DNA of 5,715 nt. Origin: Lentisphaeria bacterium. GTDB taxonomy: Bacteria; Verrucomicrobiota; Lentisphaeria; Victivallales; GWF2-50-93. The notes beneath the pieces were generated by a model. That model did not search any database. It was not told where the DNA came from and saw nothing but the letters and a program-made list of their open reading frames with translations. Both the position numbers and the translations under genes were made by a program. Positions 1-5,612 of the stretch are shown here, one piece after another. Every line of letters begins with the position of its first letter. The first letter of the stretch is position 1. The DNA lies in the NCBI GenBank assembly GCA_020056205.1, contig JAGVIF010000368.1, forward strand, positions 1 through 5,715, in the 5' to 3' direction.

Positions 1-38
1 GCAACGGCGCGGTTTATGACTTTTGCAACTGGCTCATA
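1..38 (+). repeat. Left arm of 38-bp perfect inverted repeat
   Basis: These 38 bases are the exact reverse complement of 5616-5653. The match stops abruptly after position 38. It may continue beyond the left edge, which cannot be seen. The arm is open in reading frames on the plus strand. One of them (codons from position 3) runs ...YDFCNWLI, then leaves the repeat and stops at TAA 54-56. Another ends at TGA 17-19 inside the repeat. The likely meaning is the end of a multi-copy element such as an insertion sequence, or the shared 3' end of a duplicated gene. No transposase is recognisable in the visible part. Confidence 0.9.
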
Positions 39-47
39 AGAAAATCA

Positions 48-116
48 TTCGTGTAATTCGTGGCAAAAAAAGGGAAAAAGGTGAAAAATAATTTCGTGTT
101 TTTCGTGTGTTTCGTA
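48..116. repeat. TTCGTG motifs at 9-nt spacing
   Basis: TTCGTG occurs at 48-53 and 57-62, then at 93-98 and 102-107, with a one-base variant TTCGTA at 111-116. Within each cluster the starts are exactly 9 nt apart. The spacers are A/T-rich and the clusters are separated by a purine-rich stretch (64-90). The stretch is not coding in any convincing way. Similar TTCGTG-rich intergenic strings occur, from memory, in several environmental genomes of this superphylum, so this is probably a dispersed intergenic repeat. Function is unknown. Confidence 0.6.
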
Positions 117-207
117 GTTAAAAATCGAAAATTCTGACTCCTGAATTCCGGTTGCTTTTCAATTAAAGCTGTGAACTCTTACGCGCGCCAACGCTCCGCG
201 CCGGGAT

Positions 208-801
208 TCAGTCCTCAACATCAATTCCGGCGACTATATAATTTCCGGAATCCCATGTGAATTTGAAACTTATGTTTTTCTCTGCGTCCGCAAGCGCGTT
301 GGCGTAATAACATTTTTCGTTTTTGTCAAATGCGATATTGTATATTTCCAAGTTTTTGGTTTCGCCTAAGAACTTAAGTTTCAGCGGGTTGTCTGTGTTT
401 GCGTATCTAAACTCATTTTGATTTGATTTAAGCCCGGCGATAAATCTGTTTGCCGATTCTTGTATCGCATTCACTTCGCTGTTTTTAGTTATTGGAGAAA
501 GATTGTTGTTCCCGAAGCGGAATAAATTTAATTCACCGGCATTAAACAAATAAATCATTTCAATGCTCACGGCAATGGCAATCAATGCAAGGAAACAGTA
601 TTCAGGGTTTAAATTGCCGAGAACACGCATGATGTAATTTTGATTCAAACTGTTTTTTTGAGCCTCGGTTCTTTCAATGTGGTTTTTTTTCGCTTTGCTT
701 AAGAGGTTTTTGTATTCATCGTCTTTGGATTGCGTCAAACTGCGTTTATGCTCTTCATTTTTTTCCCGCACGAGGCGGGAGAGATTTCTTATTTCGCTCA
801 T
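208..801 (-). CDS. Single-pass membrane protein of unknown function
   Basis: A 197-residue protein I do not recognise. Residues 1-60 are highly charged (Lys, Arg, Glu, Asn, Gln) and probably helical or coiled-coil. One hydrophobic helix spans about 68-88 (YCFLALIAIAVSIEMIYLF). Residues 100-197 look like a soluble mixed alpha/beta domain ending in acidic IDVED. The strongly basic N-terminal side suggests it is cytoplasmic, with the C-terminal domain outside the membrane. The gene starts 42 bp after the pseudopilin-like gene on the same strand, so co-transcription is likely. An AGGAG (complement of 814-818) lies 12 nt before the ATG, a slightly long spacing. An AT-rich palindrome (826-843) sits in the gap. 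The arrangement could mean an accessory role for the pseudopilin, but no domain supports a specific function. Confidence 0.7.
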   Translation of the reverse strand: MSEIRNLSRLVREKNEEHKRSLTQSKDDEYKNLLSKAKKNHIERTEAQKNSLNQNYIMRVLGNLNPEYCFLALIAIAVSIEMIYLFNAGELNLFRFGNNNLSPITKNSEVNAIQESANRFIAGLKSNQNEFRYANTDNPLKLKFLGETKNLEIYNIAFDKNEKCYYANALADAEKNISFKFTWDSGNYIVAGIDVED

Positions 802-843
802 TTTATTTATAAGCTCCTATAAAAAGAAAATAAAATTATTTTC

Positions 844-1752
844 TCAATTGATGTCCGGCGGATTTTCGTCTGTTCCGCTGCCGGAAAACATTTTATTATC
901 GCCGTTTATTCCTATGGAACCATCGCCGTTCACCTCATACCCGAGTCCCTCAAGGCTCACGGCTTCAACGTGTCCGTCGGCAAACGCGATATTGGCGAGT
1001 TTAGAAGAATGCACCGCGTACGGCGCGGAGCGGCTCGCGGCGTTTCTACTGCTGTCGTTGCAGAAATCACTGCTGCCCACAATAAGACGCGGAGGATCAA
1101 GAGCCCATGCGTGATTCCCAATTTTACTGGTTCCGTCTGCCGTTCCGCCCTGGAGAATCGCATCATACGCCTGTCTTGCGGCGGAAGCCTTCCCGCCCGC
1201 AGTTCCAAGGCAGTCGGCGACGGCGACAGTCGTTGAAAAAGCGCTGACTGTGCTTATATTCCTCGGCCAATTTATGTAGGTTGAGGATGGTTTGTTCCTT
1301 GCGTTGCCGAGAAATTGAAAATTATATCCATATGAGGGATTCCTTCCGTTATCGCGGAAAAGACTGGTTGTGGGGTCTTCCTGAGGACAGATGAAAATCT
1401 TATTGTCAATTCTCTGAGTGTTGTCGCCCGCAGCCAAAGGATCTGGATTGTTGAAGGCGTAAAATTTCGCGGAGAATCCAATCTGCGCATACCATCGCGG
1501 ACGCCATTTCATTCCGTTTCCAACATCATAGGCGGTTGACCACCGCGTTCTTCCGGCAACCATATACCCCGAATGGTCGTCGCTGTAAAGAGTAAAACCG
1601 GTCATTATTTGTTTCATATTTGATTGACATGAAGTTCCCTTCGATTTTTTCTTCGCTATCGAAATTGCGGGCAAAAGCATCCCAAGCAAAATGAAGATTA
1701 CACCTATTACGACCAATAGCTCCACCAATGTGAAAACTTTCCTTTTCATCAT
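844..1752 (-). CDS. Prepilin-type N-terminal domain protein (pseudopilin-like)
   Basis: A 302-residue protein of the large pseudopilin-like group with type IV prepilin N-termini (DUF1559/GspG-like). Seen in sequence: basic MMKRK, then FTLVELLVVIGVIF with Glu at +5 (E11) if F7 is +1, and a hydrophobic helix to about residue 30. Next come the family-typical CQSNMKQIM (42-50) and YSDDHSGYM (56-64), a FICPQED motif near 120-126, and near the C-terminus HSSKLANIAFADGHVEA (248-264). Oddities: residue -1 is Val, not the usual Gly of the prepilin peptidase site. The His to Asp-Gly spacing is 10 residues, where the named H-X9-DG motif has 9. The tail (271-302) is Gly/Asp/Asn-rich. Two ATGs (1752 and 1749) are both placed well behind GGGGAG (complement of 1759-1764). 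Predicted role: membrane-anchored surface or secretion-associated protein. Substrate is unknown. Confidence 0.9.
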   Translation of the reverse strand: MMKRKVFTLVELLVVIGVIFILLGMLLPAISIAKKKSKGTSCQSNMKQIMTGFTLYSDDHSGYMVAGRTRWSTAYDVGNGMKWRPRWYAQIGFSAKFYAFNNPDPLAAGDNTQRIDNKIFICPQEDPTTSLFRDNGRNPSYGYNFQFLGNARNKPSSTYINWPRNISTVSAFSTTVAVADCLGTAGGKASAARQAYDAILQGGTADGTSKIGNHAWALDPPRLIVGSSDFCNDSSRNAASRSAPYAVHSSKLANIAFADGHVEAVSLEGLGYEVNGDGSIGINGDNKMFSGSGTDENPPDIN

Positions 1753-1800
1753 CTAAAACTCCCCTTTTATTTTTTTATAAAATTTTCGCGATCATGAGGG

Positions 1801-1828
1801 AAGATACTTTGAAATATAAAAAAATCAA
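1801..1828 (-). promoter_or_regulatory. Candidate sigma-70-type promoter for the pseudopilin unit
   Basis: On the minus strand, TTGATT (complement of 1823-1828) is followed after 16 nt by TATCTT (complement of 1801-1806). Initiation would fall near 1794, giving a leader of about 40 nt before the ATG at 1752. The region is AT-rich, so chance matches are likely. Confidence 0.35.
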
Positions 1829-1918
1829 GCAAAATTAGAGTAATTTATTAAAATCGCGAATAATAACTAATATTATTTAGTTTTTGTTGGGTTCGGCGGG
1901 ATCCTAATCGAAACTCCC

Positions 1919-1930
1919 AGTTTATAAACT
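1919..1930. promoter_or_regulatory. 12-bp perfect palindrome, possible operator
   Basis: AGTTTATAAACT is its own exact reverse complement. It lies about 50 bp upstream of the best plus-strand promoter candidate, a plausible place for an activator or repressor site. No known consensus is claimed, and a 12-bp A/T-rich palindrome can arise by chance. Confidence 0.25.
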
Positions 1931-1982
1931 TTGAAATTCCTTAGCTTTATGCTATTGTAGCGTTTCTGAATTCGTAACGGAT

Positions 1983-2012
1983 TCGACATAAATTGTTTAT
2001 GACATTTATACT
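1983..2012 (+). promoter_or_regulatory. Candidate promoter for the DUF6232-like/phosphatase unit
   Basis: TCGACA (1983-1988, 5 of 6 to TTGACA) and TATACT (2007-2012, 5 of 6 to TATAAT) are 18 nt apart. The start would be near 2019, leaving a leader of about 150 nt. An alternative is the perfect TATAAT at 2077-2082, but its -35 region (ATGCAA, 2054-2059) is poor. Both -10 boxes lie in opposite arms of the inverted repeat at 2001-2087. Confidence 0.4.
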
Positions 2013-2087
2013 GCATAAGGCTGAATTGTGAAAACCGCGGCCCTCCATTAAAAATGCAATTTTCAACCTAAAGCAGTATAATATGGC
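2001..2087. repeat. Long imperfect inverted repeat upstream of the phosphatase unit
   Basis: The outer core is perfect over 9 bp: TTATACTGC (2006-2014) pairs with GCAGTATAA (2073-2081). Pairing continues inward with single mismatches: T2016-A2071, AGG 2018-2020 with CCT 2067-2069, TGAA 2022-2025 with TTCA 2062-2065, and, after a 2-nt bulge, TTG 2026-2028 with CAA 2057-2059. It continues outward past a 1-nt bulge (2082) through 2001-2005 and 2083-2087. About 26 pairs form over 28 arm positions, enclosing a loop of about 28 nt that contains CCGCGG. It could be a leader RNA structure, a regulator site or a remnant of a small palindromic mobile element. Confidence 0.65.
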
Positions 2088-2107
2088 GCAATAAATGCTG
2101 TCTTTGC

Positions 2108-2127
2108 GGCTCTTATTCTAAAGAGCC
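2108..2127 (+). other. 7-bp hairpin in the 5' leader
   Basis: GGCTCTT (2108-2114) pairs perfectly with AAGAGCC (2121-2127) around the 6-nt loop ATTCTA. No T-run follows; the next 40 nt are A-rich and lead to AAGGAG (2156-2161), 8 nt before the ATG at 2170. It is more likely a leader or mRNA-stability hairpin than a terminator. Confidence 0.45.
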
Positions 2128-2169
2128 TAAGACACAAAATCAAACAAATAAAAACAAGGAGAAAGAAAA

Positions 2170-2733
2170 ATGGCGACAAATGAAATCGGTGAAAAAGTCT
2201 ATTACAGTGACGACTCCGCAAAGGTGACCAACGTGAGGATCACCTGCAACCACATCACGGTGCCGATCGAAAAGATTGGCAGCGTAAATATCAACCTGAA
2301 AGTGGAAATGCTTTGTCTGAGGTTTGCGATTTCGCTGGTGAGCGCATCTCTCCTCCTTTTTCTTCCTCTAATCCGCTCAAATCTGCGTCTGCCGATTGGC
2401 ATCATTCTCGGCGTAATTGCTGCGGTGTCGGCGATTTGGCTCTATCTTTTGCTCAAAAACTATGCCGAGCTTGTGGTTTCGGTGGGAAGCAGAAGGGTTG
2501 TAATTCTGACTTCAAGCATTTTCAACAAGTCAGGATTGGCCAAGATGTATAAGGCCATTGGGGAGGCAATCCTTGACGAACGGAAATATTGCGATATGAA
2601 ACAAAGCGGAGATAATAGCGTGAAATTCAATCCATCGGAAACAATACGTCTGAAAGTGATGCTTGATGATTACGACCGCCTTAAAAAGCTCGCGGAAAAA
2701 CCCGGATCGAGTCTGGGTGAGAAGAAAGACTGA
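2170..2733 (+). CDS. DUF6232-like membrane protein
   Basis: A 187-residue protein. Residues 9-42 (VYYSDDSAKVTNVRITC, then a beta-rich stretch ending KIGSVNI) resemble the N-terminus of DUF6232 proteins, where a YY-D...VTN-R strand pair precedes a membrane hairpin. Two hydrophobic helices follow at about 48-68 and 74-96. After them comes a second beta stretch, AELVVSVGSRRVVILTS (99-115), and a helix KMYKAIGEAI (125-134), also as in that family. The C-terminus (150-187) is charged and probably cytoplasmic. The start is well supported: AAGGAG lies 8 nt upstream. The gene ends 9 bp before the phosphatase ATG, and its TGA overlaps that gene's ribosome binding site, so translational coupling is likely. 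The molecular function of the family is not known to me. The family call comes from memory of its pattern. Confidence 0.8.
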   Translation: MATNEIGEKVYYSDDSAKVTNVRITCNHITVPIEKIGSVNINLKVEMLCLRFAISLVSASLLLFLPLIRSNLRLPIGIILGVIAAVSAIWLYLLLKNYAELVVSVGSRRVVILTSSIFNKSGLAKMYKAIGEAILDERKYCDMKQSGDNSVKFNPSETIRLKVMLDDYDRLKKLAEKPGSSLGEKKD

Positions 2734-2742
2734 GGAATAAAA

Positions 2743-4176
2743 ATGAGAAAAATCTTTCTGCCGGTCCTTCTGCTCTTTTTCAATCTGATGAATGCGGGGG
2801 CGGCTTCGCCACCGGACGAAGGATTCGCGAAAAACGTAATTCTTTTAATCGCCGACGGGACTTCGCTCGAACAATATACGCTCGCGCGATGGTTTAAGGG
2901 CGAAAAATTGACGATTGAAAAACACAGGCGCGGAACCGTAATGACCTACATCGCAGACTCCGTCATCGCCGATTCGGCGCCTGCGGCAAGCGCTTATGCA
3001 ACGGGGGTAAGAACGGCCGACAAATTCATCTCCATTGCGGCGCCGTCGTCGGGGATGCTTACTCCGGAGCTTAACTGCCCTGAAGACGCTGCGCTAAAAC
3101 CTCTTGCGACAATTCTTGAGGGCGCCAGACTCAAGGGTAAAAAGACCGGAATAGTCGTAACATGCCATTTTACGCATGCGACGCCGGCCGCATTTTTCAG
3201 CCATGTCAGGGACAGGGAGGACAAATTAAATATAGCCAGACAGTCGGTGGAGTCCGGTATTGACCTCATGTTCGGGGGAGGGAAAAAATATCTTCTCCCA
3301 TCTTCGGAGGGGGGAGTTTTGCCGGAAGGGGAAAATCTCCTCGCCCGCCTGAAGGAACGCGGATACGCCATCATAGAAAAATCAGGAGAACTTGCCGCAT
3401 TGAAGGACGAAAAGGTTTGGGGAATCTTTGCCAATGACGATCTGCTCCCCGAGATTGACAGGATTCAGACCGGCCCGGACAAGGAACCGTCCCTTGCTGA
3501 AATGACAGGCAAGGCTATTGAAATTCTCTCGAAGGGAGACGAGGGGTTTTTTCTTATGGTGGAGGGGAGTCAAATTGACTGGGCATGTCACGCCAACGAT
3601 CCGGCCTATCTTGTTTATGAAATCATCGCGTTCGACGACGCCGCAAAAGTTGCGTTTGATTTTGCGAAGAAAAGAAAAGACACTCTCGTGATTGCGCTTT
3701 CCGACCATAACACAGGCGGATTTTCAATCGGAAACCGAAGCACCGACGGAACCTATTCCCAGACCAGGATAGAAGATATGCTCAATCCTCTCAAAAAAAT
3801 GAAATGCTCCGCGGCATCCATTGTGAAACGCCTCGGCAAAGACGCAGACGCCAATAAATTAAAAAGCCTCCTCGAAGAATTTTGGGGCATCAGCATACAG
3901 GAGCAGGCAGCGCAGGAGCTTCTTGCAACGATGAAAAACGCGGGGAAATATCCGCAGAACGCCTTGTGCGATTTTGTCGGTCCAAAATACACCATATTCG
4001 GGTGGACAACGCATGGCCACACCGGGGGAGATGTCCCCTTTGCGGCGTATGGACCCGGCGCGCCCGAAGGCTCCATAGACGCGCCTGAAATCGGAAGATT
4101 GTGCGCGGAGGCGCTCGGCATCAACCTCAATAAACTTAACTCAGTAAATATTCACCGAAAGGACGGGGTTCGGTGA
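2743..4176 (+). CDS. Alkaline phosphatase, exported
   Basis: A 477-residue PhoA-superfamily enzyme that hydrolyses phosphate monoesters outside the cytoplasmic membrane. Signal peptide: RK, a hydrophobic core at 4-16, likely cleavage near A20 (AGA-A). Aligned by eye to E. coli PhoA, the catalytic set is complete. D38 matches D51. D77-S78 in DSAPAASAYATG matches D101 and the nucleophile S102. T147 matches T155 and R158 matches R166. E274, D279 and H283 in VEGSQIDWACH match E322, D327 and H331. D321-H322 match D369-H370, and H426 in HTGGDVPF matches H412. H145 and W280 replace D153 and K328 of E. coli, as in Vibrio-type enzymes, so Mg2+ handling should differ. Residues 330-410 form the variable crown-like insert. 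Ribosome site GAGG (2732-2735) is 7 nt before the ATG, inside the previous stop region. The last codons lie in the palindrome at 4131-4196. No Pho box was identified. Confidence 0.95.
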   Translation: MRKIFLPVLLLFFNLMNAGAASPPDEGFAKNVILLIADGTSLEQYTLARWFKGEKLTIEKHRRGTVMTYIADSVIADSAPAASAYATGVRTADKFISIAAPSSGMLTPELNCPEDAALKPLATILEGARLKGKKTGIVVTCHFTHATPAAFFSHVRDREDKLNIARQSVESGIDLMFGGGKKYLLPSSEGGVLPEGENLLARLKERGYAIIEKSGELAALKDEKVWGIFANDDLLPEIDRIQTGPDKEPSLAEMTGKAIEILSKGDEGFFLMVEGSQIDWACHANDPAYLVYEIIAFDDAAKVAFDFAKKRKDTLVIALSDHNTGGFSIGNRSTDGTYSQTRIEDMLNPLKKMKCSAASIVKRLGKDADANKLKSLLEEFWGISIQEQAAQELLATMKNAGKYPQNALCDFVGPKYTIFGWTTHGHTGGDVPFAAYGPGAPEGSIDAPEIGRLCAEALGINLNKLNSVNIHRKDGVR

Positions 4177-4196
4177 ATATTTACGAGAGAAGTTTA
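4131..4196. terminator. Long palindrome over both convergent stop codons
   Basis: GTAAATATTCACCGAA (4144-4159) pairs perfectly with 4169-4184 around a 9-nt loop (AGGACGGGG). With one bulge (4143) and two mismatches the stem extends outward (4140-4142 with 4185-4187; 4131-4137 with 4190-4196), giving 26 pairs. The phosphatase TGA (4174-4176) and the flavoprotein TAA (complement of 4181-4183) both lie in the right arm. Neither side has a following U-run, so this is not a classic intrinsic terminator. It may act as a bidirectional 3'-end stabiliser or processing site, or as a terminator of another kind. The stem itself is certain; the function is inferred. Confidence 0.65.
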
Positions 4197-5407
4197 AGCT
4201 CGCGCGCTTTTTCCACGCTGATATTTTCATTTACCGCAGAATTAAGAAGACTGCTTTGCGAGACATCTCCGAGCAAAATTCCGCCCTTCAGGTTGTCATC
4301 TTTGAAGCAGAGTTTGCGGTATATATTTCCATTTTTGCCGGAAAAACACTGATAATTTTGTTCTTCGCTCCCCAGATATCCGACGGAGAAGAGGGCTGTT
4401 CCGAAGGCATGCAGCGTTGCGCATGGGGCTTTAGGTTGATAAGCCTTGTTTTCTCCCGCGATATTCAGTCCGGCGATTTTTCCCTGTTCCAACGCTGTTT
4501 TCCATAATCCATCATTTCTGCCTGCGAAAATCGCGCAATCGCCGGCCGCGTAGATATCCGGATCGGAACTGCGCATAAATTCATCAACGACGATGGCTTT
4601 GTCAATCTTTAATCCGGCTGAGGCGGCGAGTTCGACATTCGGGCGTATCCCAATAGAGACGATGACCAGATCGCAGCCGCAGAGTCCTCCTCCTCCGATT
4701 TTGACCGCTTTCACGCGCCCATTTTTATCGGACAGGATTTCTTTGGCTGAGGCGTTAATTCTGAAATCAACCCCGCTGTTTTTTATGAGGCATTCGAGGA
4801 TTTCCGCCGATGTTGAATCCGCCTGGCGCGGCAGGATGATGGGGCAAGCCTCAAGGACAGTAACTTTGTGTCCGAAGTGAGCCGACAAACAGGCTGTTTC
4901 GAGGCCAAGCAGGCCTCCGCCTATTATTGCGATATTTTTTTTTCCTTCCGAGAGGAAAGTTTTCAGGCGGGCAATATCGTCCTCTTCGCGCAAGGTGAAC
5001 ACTTGAAGAAGATTTGCTCCCGGAATTGGCGGGAGAAGACAACGCGCTCCGGCCGCGATCACGAGTTTATCGTACGGCGCGGAGTTTCCGTCAGCTTTAA
5101 CCAGAGTTTTAAGTTCGCGGTCTATTTTGCGAATTTCGCAGGCGGTTTCGATTTTTATTTTTCGTTGGGCGTAAAAACTTTCCGGATGCAAAAAGTATTC
5201 ATTATCTTTGATATCCTCGAAGAGTTTCTTTGTGAGAGCTGGCCGGTAATAGGGCGGAACTTTTTCTCTTGTATAGATTGTGATTTGGGCGGAAGGGTCG
5301 CGTTGACGGAGAGCGATAGCGGCTGATACTCCTCCGGCTCCGCCGCCGATGATCGCGACGCGCTTTGTCTTGGGATGATGCGGTTCTGTAAAATTTGCGT
5401 CTGACAT
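4181..5407 (-). CDS. NADH:rubredoxin oxidoreductase-like FAD protein
   Basis: A 408-residue cytoplasmic FAD/NAD(P)H oxidoreductase (pyridine nucleotide-disulfide reductase fold). FAD-binding motif: VAIIGGGAGG (17-26). PPYYRPALTKKLF (51-63) is the flavin-contact segment typical of clostridial NADH:rubredoxin reductases. NAD-binding motif: IAIIGGGLLGLE (159-170), with E186 closing the second strand (VTVLEA), which favours NADH over NADPH. SIGIRPN (251-257) and DIYAAGDCA (284-292) complete the FAD site. The C-terminal domain (about 325-408, LFSVG and GGILLGDVS) matches that subfamily. There is no redox CxxC, so electrons should leave through an external partner such as rubredoxin; none is encoded here. 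Start: ATG at 5407 with AAGGA 10 nt upstream and AAGGAG slightly further. Residues 1-14 before the first strand are extra. Alternative: NirB-like or another reductase of COG0446/COG1251. Confidence 0.9.
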   Translation of the reverse strand: MSDANFTEPHHPKTKRVAIIGGGAGGVSAAIALRQRDPSAQITIYTREKVPPYYRPALTKKLFEDIKDNEYFLHPESFYAQRKIKIETACEIRKIDRELKTLVKADGNSAPYDKLVIAAGARCLLPPIPGANLLQVFTLREEDDIARLKTFLSEGKKNIAIIGGGLLGLETACLSAHFGHKVTVLEACPIILPRQADSTSAEILECLIKNSGVDFRINASAKEILSDKNGRVKAVKIGGGGLCGCDLVIVSIGIRPNVELAASAGLKIDKAIVVDEFMRSSDPDIYAAGDCAIFAGRNDGLWKTALEQGKIAGLNIAGENKAYQPKAPCATLHAFGTALFSVGYLGSEEQNYQCFSGKNGNIYRKLCFKDDNLKGGILLGDVSQSSLLNSAVNENISVEKARELKLLS

Positions 5408-5429
5408 ATTTTCCGGTTCCTTCTCCTTT

Positions 5430-5594
5430 GAAACTGCCGTTGGAGTTCACAGCCCCGAGATCCTGCGGACACGGGATCTTCGACCCCGAGGCCCCGCGGC
5501 TCGGGATCTTCGACTTTAGCGTGTCTCTTTTTTGGCAGTTTCTTATTGATAAAACTGCGAAAATCGCAGTCGGCTGCTTATTTGAAGCTGCCGA
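5430..5594 (-). promoter_or_regulatory. Candidate structured mRNA leader of the flavoprotein gene
   Basis: Read on the minus strand, the 5' side has a hairpin from complements of 5570-5594 (TCGGC/GCCGA plus GCTT/AAGC, one T-T mismatch, 5-nt loop). A second hairpin, ACTGCGA-AAA-TCGCAGT (5554-5570), adjoins it. GAAACTGCC (complement of 5534-5542) can then pair perfectly with GGCAGTTTC (complement of 5430-5438). This 9-bp helix would close over the GC-rich repeats and end directly before AAAGGAG, the ribosome binding region. The same AAACTGC can instead pair with GCAGTTT (complement of 5552-5558), so two folds compete. No known riboswitch class is recognised. A function in regulation is inferred from architecture only. 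Confidence 0.35.
5453..5514. repeat. Tandem GC-rich palindromic repeat, two units
   Basis: Two head-to-tail units share CCCCGAG...GCGG...CGGGATCTTCGAC: 5453-5484 (32 nt) and 5484-5514 (31 nt). The 13-mer CGGGATCTTCGAC recurs exactly at 5472-5484 and 5502-5514, 30 nt apart. Each unit is palindromic inside: GATCC...GGATC in the first, CCCGAG (5485-5490) with CTCGGG (5500-5505) in the second. The block is much richer in G and C than its surroundings, suggesting an inserted dispersed repeat. It is not convincingly coding on either strand. Confidence 0.75.
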
Positions 5595-5612
5595 TTTCCA
5601 AAGGGTTATTAG

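Larger units (their letters stand above)
1753..2169. other. AT-rich divergent intergenic region
   Basis: This 417-bp stretch separates the minus-strand pseudopilin unit from the plus-strand membrane-protein/phosphatase unit, so it must hold promoters for both. No open frame of useful length with a ribosome binding site is visible. It contains a minus-strand promoter candidate, two TCGCGA hexamers (1786-1791 and 1854-1859) flanking that promoter, an AT hairpin (1859-1877), a 12-bp palindrome, a plus-strand promoter candidate, a long imperfect inverted repeat (2001-2087) and a short hairpin. The main items are listed separately. Confidence 0.8.

Noticed and set aside
48..116. CRISPR array
   Set aside because: The repeated units are six bases long with 3-nt spacers, far from repeat-spacer architecture, and no cas gene is present.
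183..204. GC-rich hairpin downstream of the gene ending at 208, considered as a terminator
   Set aside because: Only a 5-bp GCGCG/CGCGC stem forms, and no T-run follows on the minus strand.
826..843. AT-rich palindrome between the two minus-strand genes, considered as a terminator
   Set aside because: The stem is almost all A-T with a 2-nt centre, so it would be unstable; the short gap between the genes favours read-through.
677..1114. Plus-strand open frame of 145 codons opposite the two minus-strand genes
   Set aside because: It is antisense to two supported genes, spans their intergenic gap, and its composition (Phe/Leu/Ser-rich) is typical of an antisense shadow.
2001..2087. Integron attC site
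   Set aside because: The long imperfect stem is reminiscent, but no RYYYAAC/GTTRRRY pair is positioned at the ends, and no integrase or cassette array is present.
5155..5472. Minus-strand open frame of about 105 codons over the start of the flavoprotein gene
   Set aside because: It overlaps the well-supported flavoprotein frame, is rich in Arg, Ser and Gln, and shows no motif. It is a shadow frame that extends into the GC-rich repeat.
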